A stretch of 64,000 nt of DNA from Temnopleurus reevesii (taxonomy: Eukaryota > Echinodermata > Echinoidea > Temnopleuroida > Temnopleuridae). Positions 11,701 to 23,700 of this stretch are shown here, piece after piece. The translations under genes were made by a program, and so were the position numbers. How positions within the stretch are numbered: the first letter of the stretch is position 1; each line of letters opens with the position of its first letter. Below the pieces are notes generated by a model. It ran no database searches. It was not told the origin of the DNA and was given only the letters and a program-made list of their open reading frames with translations. Where the stretch lies: NCBI GenBank assembly GCA_036244855.1, contig BQKZ01001707.1:18577-82576 (forward strand), in the 5' to 3' direction.

Positions 11701-14700
11701 CCTGCAGCTTTGAAACGGATGGACCTCTTTCAGCCCAGACAAGGCTATGGCTCGGCCAACTTGATTATTCATCTACATAGTCTATATTACATGGACCTAT
11801 CATTATCATCATAGCAGCAATACTTGTTTTCTGTAGGAGCCAAAGACTTGGAAGCTCTCTTTGGTGTTGGTGATACCGGCAGCTTGCTGTAATCAACAAG
11901 GGTTGGTTTGGATTCTTTCAAGAGGGTGGGGGCACAGGGGATCACTCATTTTAATTTAGGAGCCCACACTAGTATAGGAACTCAGAATCATGACCACATA
12001 CAGCCGCTCAAACTAGACAGGGGACACAGCCAACTTATCAAGTCATCAAATTAGTCAATATGATTTGGACCTATTTGGAGCTATCCTTATCATTATTGCA
12101 GCCATACTTGTTTTCTGTGGGAGCTACAGTCTTGGATGCTCTCTTTGGTGTTGATGATACCGGTAGCTTGCTGTAATCTACAAAGGTTGGTTTGGATTTN
12201 AAAGCTTGCCCGAGGCTTGCCCGACATAGCAACAAGTAATGTATGCAAACTGGATTCCAAGTATTATAGTCTTATTGTTATCAACAGGCCTACTGAATAC
12301 CGCGTAACTACGTTAAACGCACATAAATTTGAATATATAAGTAAACCCGCCTATTGGATCTATCCATATCATTATTGCAGCCATACTTGTTTTCTGTGGG
12401 AGCTACAGTCTTGGATGCTCTCTTTGGTGTTGATGATACCGGTAGCTTGCTGTAATCTACAAAGGTTGGTTTGGATTTTTTCCCAAAGCTAAGGGGCAGG
12501 GGCATCACTTTATTGGTAGGATTGATTTTGTGAAGCTGAGAGCTTTGAGCCTGGACACAGTCTACTTATAGTCATCAAGTTAGTCTATGTAATATGGACC
12601 TATTACTATCATTATTGCAGCCATATTTGTTTTCAGCAGGGGCCACAGTCTTGGATGCCCTCTTTGGCATTGGTGATACGGGTAGCTTGCCCTAAGTTAT
12701 CAAGGTTACTTTGGGCCCTTTCCAAGGGGGGGGGGGGGGAGGGAGGGGAGGTATGGATCTATTTATCTTCCTAGGACTTCAAGACAGATATGCCTCACAG
12801 AGCCCACCCACAATGGAACAGGGACTGCTCCATATAGCATGGACCAATCATCTTAACTACTGCTGCCATATATGTTATCTGTGGGAGCCAAAGACTTGGA
12901 TGCCCTCTTTGGTGTTGGTGATACTGGTAGTTTGCTGTAATCCACAAGGGTTGATTTGGATTCTTTCTGGGGGGGGGGGGGTGTGTTGTGTGGTGGTCAC
13001 TCTTGGGGAGGCATTGATTTTTTGAAATTGTGAGCTCTGGGTTATGTGTCTACCTAATGCTTAGGGACACAACTTCGGTTGCTAATTTTGGTGTTGGTGA
13101 TATGGGTAAGTTACTGTAATCTATAAGGTTTGTTTGGAATTTTTTCCCTTGGGAGAGGTCGCCCTTGGAGACCAATTATAACTACAACAGCCATACATGT
13201 TATCTGTGGGAGCCAAAGATTTGGATGCCCTCTTTGGTGTTGGTGATACCGGTAGTTTGCTGTAATCCACAAGGGTTGGTTTAGATTCTTTTCCCTTGAA
13301 GGACTTCATCCTATCTCTGAGAGAGACCTGCGGGTCAGAAACAAAAGAGGATGTTCATATTTTNGGTGATACTGGTAGTTTGCTGTAATCCACAAGGGTT
13401 GGTTTAGATTCTTTCCCCTTGAAGGACTTCATCCTATCTCTGAGAGAGACCTGCGGGTGAGAAACAAAAGAGGATGTTCATATTTTGAAGAAACGGTGGA
13501 CTTTTGCTTGAGTAAAACATATGTAGTGAAAGAGTAATCAATAAAACAGAGCTGCATACTTGCCAACCTAAAATCGGACTCCAAATTCTACTAGCCATTT
13601 TATGGTTCATAGGGGTATACGAAAATAATAAGAAATCAGTAAATAGTAATAAACATGACGACAATATGAAATGCCACTGTCTCCTGGGAAGAATTTCCAT
13701 TATCCATGGGCATTATGTTTTTGCGGTTTTGCCTTCCCAAAATAGTGTTCAAGATTTCTTACTGAGATACACAAAGGCATACCTGGCATTCATGCCAGTG
13801 TATATTTCTTTATTCATTGATGCTTTCCATCAATAAAAGGGTGTCTTTGGAGACAGGTGGATGTGAAATGGTGTTTTTGAATTATGACGGTTTTCCAAAT
13901 ATGTTGATTCCACCTAATGTTGGTATAGAGATATGGAACTGCCATACTTCTTGAGTTTTGATGAGATATCTTATAGGTTAAAACTTAACAGTTTGTTGTT
14001 CTCAAATTTTCCAAATAGATTATATTTGATTCAGCTATTTGGCTAATCACATTATAATTTTCAATGTAATAAATATTCCAAGGATGTTCGCACAAATGAA
14101 TAACATTGGGTGTTATGTATTTTTTTATCCATTTATTTTTTATCATATCTCACCATTCAAGGCAATCATTCATCCTATAGGTGTTTTGAATATCAAACGT
14201 CATGGTCAAAAGCTATACCTCATGACAAAGTTTTAAACACAAAATTGAATCCCACACGGTTTTAATTGAAAAGAAGGAAGACATTTTCAAAGTTATTTTG
14301 TAACAGCTACAATATAAAGTGATAAATATCCCATGTCACACTATTTCCCCTATAACCTTGCCTTCATGAGTAAACACAAAACCCTGACATAAGTACAAAC
14401 CTTTATGACATCTTCTGGTCTTTCCTCTGAGTAGCTCCTATCATCTTCTTCTCCGCTCTCCTCAACCTTTCCTTCTTTCTCCTCCTCCTCTCTGATCTGT
14501 TGAGCTCTCATCTGCATCATCGCAAACAGTTCATCATCTTTGGTACTCAGAGCGTCCCTCTTTGGATCTAGTACACATATCAGAAAGGAAGGGGGCGTAG
14601 GTAAGAGTCATCATTATCACTCGTAAAAATGAGGTCACAAAAGTTGAAATTGATTGCACAAACCACAAGCAAATCTGTGTGACCAAAAATGCAATTAGTT

Positions 14701-17700
14701 TGCAGTAGATTTGTAATTGATGGCATTATGGTACTGTATACCAAGTTCTGACCTCTGTAAAAAAAAAAACATTCAGGCAAGTATGATATTTTCTTCTATT
14801 TTGATGATACAGTGTATTGGGTGGAATCAATTTGAAGTAAAAAAAAAAAATTGTATCAATGTGAAAAATTGACCAATGTAAGGCAGACATGTGTTGTGCA
14901 TATGTACAAGAATCTTGACATGGGACGTTCACACTGAAAACATCCAATACTATACAAGTTTGATACTTATTGCAAGTATTGCAGTGGATTTATTTGATTT
15001 ACAACCTTCTGCCATTATTTAATGTACATTAGGTGGCAGCATCACATAAAACTCTGTTCTTCTTAGCTGTCTCTTTGTTATACTTTATTTGTATATTTTA
15101 CCTTGTACATGAACCTGCTTTCACTTTTGAATGGATGAAATATGAATTGAGTTGAATTGACTGGGAATTATAGATAAGTACATATAAACAAAGAAAATAA
15201 TTTATCAAATAAAGGTGGTCCTCACCTGGAGATCCAAACTTCCTGGGCATGTCAACCTCAATGGTCCTGCTTCTTATCCTCTTAGCTTGGCTAGGTTTCC
15301 TGTCTGGAGCTGGTGCAATGATGGTCACTGCTGGCTGAGGTATTTCTGGCTCCTTGATTACAGGAATAGATTCTTCTTTGGTTTCTACTTGCTTCTGGAT
15401 AACCTCCTCCTTCACTTGAGGTTTCTTCTCAAAAATTTCTTCTTTCACTGGTGGTTTCGTCAGAACTAAATCTGATTTTCCTGGATCTTTCTTTGCGACT
15501 TCAACACCATTTGTCTTGCTTTCTGTTTTCTTTTTGTCCGTATCTTTGGTTGACTTGGTGGAGTCTGTGGATTTCTTAGTGGTCTTTGGCTCGGATTCCT
15601 TCTTGACAGAAGGCTTCTTAACCGGGGATGCCGTCCGTTTAGTGGATGGTCTCTTTTCAGGAGACGCGGCTCTAATGTCTTTCTTTTCTGTTGACGATGT
15701 CTTTGATGCCCTTTTATCCGGAGAGGTTGTCCTTGCTGATTTTTTATCTGCAGATGATGTTCCAGATGCTTTCTTTTCAGGGGATGTTACACGAGTTGAC
15801 TTCTTTTCAGCTGAAGCTTGTCTGGTGAGCTTCTTGTCTCCTGTAGTTTTTGAAGCCTTTTTCTCTGGTGATGGTTGCCTTGTGGACAGTTTCTTCTCTG
15901 GTGATGGTTGCCTTGTGGACAGTTTCTTCTCTGGTGATGGTTGCTTCGTTGACACTTTCTTCTCAGGTGATGCTGGTCTCGTTGTCAATTTTTTCTCTGG
16001 TGAAGACAGCCTTCTGGATAGAGGATTTCGATCAGGGGACGTTGTTTTACCTGGTGGGTATGAGGTTCTCTTATCAGGCCCTGAACCTTTGGCAGAGGAA
16101 GATGTTGATGAAGCTGATGAGAGTTTCCTTTCTGCAGGAGCCTTTGTGTCTGATTTCTTTGGAGGTTTCCTTTCTGGCGATGACATTGTCTTTGATAACC
16201 TTTTCTTTTCTGGAGATGATGATACTCGAGGGCGTGATGTCTTGGAGCTTGCAGTCTCTTGACCTTTAGATTGGCTTGTGGCCTTTGAGTCTGTCATCGA
16301 CATTGATTTAGGTCTCTGGAGACTACCACCTTTTTCACTATCTGATGACCGTTGGGTGAAACTGCCACCTCTAACCTTCCTCGTGGGTGAAACAGACAAT
16401 GATTCACTTGTGGAAATGCTACTGTCAGAGTTCTTTCTCTGTCTCGTTGCATCCTGCAGGACTTTGGGAACTTCCGGTTTCCTCAGCGTCACTTTACTGG
16501 CAGGACTTGACCGACCATCGGTCTCCATCTGCCTCGGGGCAGGTGTAGGTTTGAGGCTATCTCGTGTTGGTTCGTCCCTGTTCGACGCCCAGCTTGCTCT
16601 CTTGGATTTGTCCAGGTTGGGGGATGCTGCTCGCTTCATAACTCCTGCTTGTTGGTCTCCAGGTCTGGGCATGTTGGAATCGTTCTTGAGTTCTGTCTTG
16701 GTCACTGTTTCGATCTGGAAGCCACCTGCTTTCAGACTCCTTGGGGACAGCTGCTGGGGTGATAACCTTCCTGTGTGGACTGGGGACTCTATGTATTTAG
16801 GCGACAGAGGGGCATCTCGATCCTTGGCTTTCTCGTACATCTTCGTTGGAACTGGATCTTTAGAATTCTGGAATGAAGATTAGAAATAAGAAAATAAATT
16901 TGGAAAAAACGGTGGCAGAATGACATCCAGATTATAAATAAATCTTTGTCTCCAGATAAGTGTAGGCTGAAAATCAGAAGTCAGGCTGAAAATGCAAATA
17001 TAAAAGTCAGATTGAGATGTTTTAGCTAAATAGATATTTAGTTTTTATCAGAACAAATTCAAATAAATTCTAAGTTTAGGGTGTTTCTCAGACTCAGGAC
17101 CTTCTCTTAGGCATTACATAGGCTTTACAATCGCTCACTTCATCTCTAATCACCACTTTTCTTATTCTCCTCAAAGATTAGCAATGTGAATATGGTGCTT
17201 ATAATGGTACATAGACACCATCTTCAATAGATGACATATTTCCCCGAATATGGACCAAAATTGAGCAGAATTCGAGCTGCCAACCTCTTATCTATGGAGA
17301 TATATGCAGTTTTTCAACATAAAAATCATATTTCTTAGCTTCCATGCACTTTTAAACACTGCATCTCAAGGACTGAAAATATCGTATTTTGTCCTATACT
17401 GTAAGTGTCCATTTTCACTACTGAACACTTGACTAATAAGATAAAATCCTACTAGTTGGCAGCTCTCCATAAGCAGTACCCACAGCAAATACAATCACTT
17501 GCACCACAACTGCCTGATTTAAGGCAGGCAAATGAAGAAATATACCCAGCATTTTCAAGAAAGCAATTTCCTTGATTTTATCTATTCATCTGGGAAAAGG
17601 TATGACTTCCACTAAAGCATTGATTTTGAATATCATCTTACATTTACCTTGAGTTTACTAGCCTTCTTAATATCTTCCATGGTGACGGCCTGGTTGTGTC

Positions 17701-20700
17701 TCTTCCTCTTGTCTTTGCTTGGCTTGTTGTTGTTGTTTCCACCGTTCTCTGATTGGCGATGTCCGCTAGAATCAGGGGACTTAGATTCTGAAATGAAATA
17801 GAAATGAAGAAAAAGTAAAGATTAACATAATCACATTTCACATTAATTGCTCATGATAGTAGATAAATCTGACTTTTATTCTTATATCAAACCAGCACTC
17901 ATTAACATATCAAGACACTCTTAAATACCTTTTTGAATCTTGTACATATGACTTTGAATTGCTATAAGTTTCGGGTAATTGCAATACATCACCTTTATAT
18001 CAACAGAAACAAAAAAGTTCATAAAAAAGTTCAAATCATTAGTTTTTCATCATTTTATTGAGCGTATCAAGATTTGGGTATTTATTTCACTTTGATACAT
18101 TATCATATCAAATCATCCCAAATGAAATCACTCTCTTGACATAACAACAAATTTCATATCACTGCTTTCAAGATTATGTTTCATATAATTGTACATTTCT
18201 GTTATTGGTGGTCTCCTATCAACATTTATGCATACTTTTGAGTTTGTCTATTTTTTTTTATTTGAACCTTTATTTTTCCCTCCTCAATATATAATATAAC
18301 AAACCAGTACATCTTTATAAAGAACAGTACATTCTCATACATTAATTCATATAATAAAAGACGTATGTAATATAATATACATCTATTGAATCATATAAAT
18401 TATATATAGCAGGTATATTACATGTTAGTTCACCAGAGAGATTAAATGACCTTATTAAGCATGGAGTATGTTTTGATGCGTCACGCTACAAGAAAACATG
18501 TCACCGCAGCCTTCATCTGAACCCGACACTGAAGTCACATCGGTTCAATTGACACCAAACAGCCAGCAGACGGGCACAAAGTATCACATGCCACCAATGC
18601 TATAATTAATTTAGTCTGGAGTCGGCTATGTGATGTGGCTTTGGTATACCTAGGACAGGAGGATCTGGAAATGAAATCTGCTCAGTGAAGCCTAACCTTG
18701 GCAGCGTAGGTATCTGGGCTAACTAACTGCGCATCGCAGAAGAATCCATGTACACCAAGCAAGGTGTAATCTGTTCATCAATAACTAGTCCACTAGCCTG
18801 ATATTATATACCTTTTTATAGCTTTTGGCCTGTATTAACAAATTTCAGCATTTCAAGAAGTTCTGAAATATTGTTATGAAACTTTCTTACTGAATAATTT
18901 CCATATAACTAAAGTTGTTGGGATTAACAAGGAAATTTATATACTCCATTTTTCAGCAAAAGGATTTCAAATCTATAAAGAAAAAAAAAGAGAAAATTTT
19001 CTAGAGTATATTTTGCAGATATGATATAATGCCATTGTGTAACATATATATATAAAACATCCTGGGAGGTACTTCATCAAGTCTTTCTTAAAATTAAGAA
19101 CAAGTTTAAAAAGACTGGAATATCATATTGCAGATTATAGATATTCAATTAGTCAGCACAAGAACTGATGTACAGTAGTTCTTAAAGTCATTTTTAAAGT
19201 CATTTTTACTGTCGTTCCTTACATGGTAAAACATCAACCAGGATATATTGGAGCAAATTCATTCCACAGCTACCAATCAATTTCAAATTACCTCAACAAG
19301 CTTGACCGATCTTATGAAAACCGCCTTAACCTAAAACCAAGTTGGACTTGGTATATTAAAAAAGGGGATATTGAGGAAACTAAAAATAGTTTTGAGCAGC
19401 AATGTATTTATCAACTTTCCAATTCCATGTTGAGGGCAGGGCATGTCAATGACATGAAGTATCGAAACGCTGGCCCTTTCGAAAATATTTTATTGAAAAC
19501 GCCTAATGTACATGTATAACTGGGACTAGATAACATAATTTGGATAAGTTGTATTAATTAGTATTACAATTTGCTACAATTTTTTACAAATTGGCTATTG
19601 TGCAGAAAACTTTTTTAAAGACTTAATTTAACTGTCATTATGATGACAAATTCTTAAACCAAGCATGGATATGTGGAGGATAAATACACCATTTCCCTTT
19701 AAGGAAAACAAAGAAATTATTTATAGTATTGAAAATAAAATTAGTATTGAGTAGACAATCCAAATGCTGTAAAATACATAAGAGGTAAAAACCTCTCCCT
19801 GAATCAAGATCAGAAAATATCCTCCATATAAATTCCCATCACCATCACGCCCGTAAACAAGGAGACCATCACCAAATTCTTCTGAAAAAAACCTCACCAA
19901 TTACAGATTGTTTCGATTCAACAACATCTTCCGTATCAAAAACACTGTCATCGACATCATTATCGCTATCATCCGGATCTTTCTCCTCCTTCTTCAGTTT
20001 GATCATTTTGATCTTTCGGGGGTTGTCATCTTTTGTTGCAGCCAGCAGGTTGTTAATATTTGTTATCATGAGCCTAATACTATCTCTGGCCTCCTGTTCT
20101 GAGACTGGATCGTGCGTACAATTATGGGATGAAAGTTATTACATCTAAGATCAATTTAGGATAAGTGAATTAATTACAAGCAATATTTACACCACAACCC
20201 TATCCCACTAGCTTTGCGTTTGTGTAATCTTCAATGATCTAATTTAAAGAAAATTATTTCTCCTGAGCATAAATGTAGGACGGCCGTTAATACTCATCTC
20301 CTATCATTTACACAACAAGTATCGACAGAATAATTTCTGAAATGAAATGTGTAATTTTCCAAGGGACTGAATTTGTGCAGTGTAAAAAGAACATGCTATG
20401 TGTTTTGTCGCTCACAATAGGCAATATTTCGAGTAAAAATCAATATATAGTCTTCATACTCTCTAAATCAGCCCTGTTCTAAGTGTATGGGATTTTCCAA
20501 TATTATAAGCAAATTCATTGAACAAAGTTATTACAATCACAGATATTTAATTTCACATTTCCAAAATTCTGAAGTGTATGGTAATTTATCAAATAATTCA
20601 TTTTGTAAATAATGTATTTTGTGACCTCGAGCATTATTCTTCAAATGATATCCTAACAGTCATCTCATTTAAATTCCCCTTCAATCATTCATGAAGAAAA

Positions 20701-23700
20701 TAATTACAAAATTAAAGTAACAATTTGGTATGGTATGGTATGGTACTTAATTCCCAATCGTTAAAAAGACAAATAATATAAAACATGATAAATTCTCCAT
20801 GCATTGAAAATTCTCAATGCATTCCCAGAAAACTGTAGAAAAACAAGAACAAACAATCCATTAATCAAAATCACTTCACAACACAAAGAGAGGCTTCTAT
20901 CTTCTTTTCTGGAGTTTGAATAAAATGAAAAAAAAAACCCATAATATCTGTGATACTTACGAGTATCTTGCCTCCTCCTGCTTTCTCTAATATCAGTCCT
21001 ATCAGATTTGAGTTGTCGTCTGCTAGGTCTATCGATAGAAGTGGAACTTGTCACTGAATCCGAGTCACTGTAGTCATCATGGCGACCTCTAGAGCCTGAA
21101 GTTTGAAAGAAAAATCAGTTGTGCGGCCTTTAATAAACCTTGATAATGAATCATTAATGAGATTTGTGCTGGAAATATAAACTGGCCTCATAATGGTTTC
21201 ACAAAACTACGTGAGTACAACATCCTGTATTTCAACTCACGTAAGCAAGTTTCAGAGATCCAGGCTCAATAAAATGTTTATTTTCAGATGATTGGATTGA
21301 AAGAACCTCAGCATTGAAAGAAAAACTTTCAAACTTCTATAAAAAATAATAGAATAATCAAGATATACTTATATATCGCATGATAAATAATCAAATTACT
21401 TTGTGCACTGAATTTCCTTGAAAAGGGAAATGATGCATTTTTCCTTTCATGCGCTCATGTACGTAACTGTCTCTTTTCATATCGGATGTCACAGACATTT
21501 TGTGGAAATATTTAAAAACAACGTAGAATCCATAAGAATAAATTTATATCGAGTATAGTACTACAAAATCCTGAGGGATGAAAATTCAATTTGTGTTATA
21601 CATTTATAGTTCTCATCATGAAATTTATCATTCCTGTTAGTGATATTGGTGTTGACTGTTGATAACTCATAGACAATTTCTCCTCAATAAAGAAACTTTG
21701 CTACAACCACAAGTCTGGGCTTATTTGTGTTCTTCATTAATTTCTTTGTCACTTCTGCATCATACTCTGTTTGTGTAATCCATTTATGATTCTTGTGTCA
21801 GAAAATATAATTTAACCTAAATTTGTCAAGAATTTGATGAAAAAGGGCAGAAAGAGATAAAAGGATAAAAATAGATAAGATGCTTTGAGGCATACAAAGT
21901 ATACCTATAGCTCCCTGGGTGTGAAAAACTCCCAAGTTTTTGTAACTATGTGAATTTAAATTTCATATTTGCCTTGCTCAAAAATTTAAACGGAATTAAA
22001 AAAAAAAAAAATTAAATAATTTCACATACATTTTTGCATTCTTAATAAGAAATCACATCGTTAATATTGCTCCATTTATGTAAATTTATTGTTACTTGTA
22101 TGTAAAATGTTTGGGGATTTGCCAGAGACTGTTGTGATTTTTTTTTTTCAAAATTATGTGAACCAAAAAGTAATTTTCTCTTCTATGAAGTGTATTCCAA
22201 AAAGTACTTTTAATAATAACCCTAACATTTCTTAGACCCCTGTTAATTGTCTACCTATCTTTCGAATGCAATGTATATTTTCTAAATGGAGACGTTGAAG
22301 ATATGAATCACCTCTATATAATTTGATTGCTTATATAAATGCATCAAACAATATCATTCTACCATGAAGATTATTAAAACAAAATGATTGTGGAACAATC
22401 TTGTTAACTGTGTCTTCTTTCTTGAAGTGAACTCTATCATATATATACATCCTAAACAGACTGATTGAATAATATCTTATCCAAAAGTGTAACATCCAAA
22501 AATAAATAACAAATTACTCAATTCTAAAAGACTAAATCAAAAACAAAAATGAAATAATAGGAAGGAAATATTCTTTTCCATTTCGATTGTTCTCACCAGT
22601 GACTACCATGAATCAAACATTAAAGCTCTTTAACATTGGAGAAGCTCTCTCACTGTTTGAATTATATATTGGTTCTAAGAGGTCTATTAGACAAAAGTCA
22701 ATAATAAACTGAGCTCTTTGTACACTGGCCTGAGTCAACCAACTTTTTGTAGACATGGGATGATTTTTTTATTTTTTATATCAATATTTAGTCTGGAAAT
22801 CATCTATATTTTGTCAGAAACCACCTTTCGGAGGGTAAATGGTATATGAAAAATTCTTATCATCAATTTGGTATCCTCGATTGGAGTTAAAGGTAGAATT
22901 CTTCTTTTGCAGCCTAAAATTTTACTTTCCAAGATTGTTGTGTTATGTTGAAAGGTACTAAATGTTAGAACTTATCACCAATCAATTAAGCACAAAGATT
23001 GGTCATGATAGGCGCATTTATAGTTATTCCAATAATCATTCTTCTATTCGGGCCTCGAAGTAATGGACCATGTGTTCAAAATTCAAAACAGCCGTTGACC
23101 CCTTGTTGACCAATAGCGAAAGAGTCTTTCTCAGTGCGTATTCCGCATGGCATGGCAGTGTATTGAAGTGCGCACTGTATGTGCTCATACAATGGTATGT
23201 GTGTGTGTGTGGTACCATAATACGCTAGGAGTATCGTAATACCGTTGGTGTCACAATGAATTATGATAGAATATATGTTTATTTGAATTAAATATTCTGG
23301 ACTACATTGGACCAAAATATTTCTAAGTTATTGTTTTGGCATATCTGAGGTACACAACAAGTTGTAAGCATAACCGTAATGTGTGCAAATGTATTTTTCT
23401 ACCTTTAATGTAGCATTTTAAAGTTTAATATTTTTTCACGGTGTATTTGTTCACTTGCTTGCTTTTATAATACATAAAGCATCTATTTAAATAATAGTGA
23501 CTGGCCTTGAGGGAAATATGACATATAGTGCCTGAACTGGCATCATCATTGCCCGAGTCGTAAGACGAGGGCAATATGGTGCTTGTGAGGGCACTTTATG
23601 TCATATTTCCCGAAAAGCCAGTCACTATTTTAATTATTATCCATAAACAATTAGTGAACTACCGTTTAAGTCCGCGAATCGGTTCAAATTCGGCGCTGCC

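Larger units (their letters stand above)
11740..13455. repeat. Tandem array of exon 14 units, 5-7 copies
   Basis: Units of roughly 250-330 bases each contain an exon 14 homologue and part of the flanking intron, including repeated blocks such as tatggacctatcattatcatc and tcatcaagttagtcta. G-runs at 12726-12739 and 12969-12981 and two N gaps (12200, 13364) make the local assembly unreliable. Real copy number is probably five, possibly seven. Confidence 0.8.

Noticed and set aside
15215..16883. Plus-strand open stretches of 84-248 codons
   Set aside because: Antisense of the SPEKK exon; hydrophobic repeats there mirror the Ser/Lys codons on the coding strand.
19223..19519. 98-codon open stretch on the plus strand
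   Set aside because: No recognisable domain, splice context or repeat-family match; treated as intronic noise.
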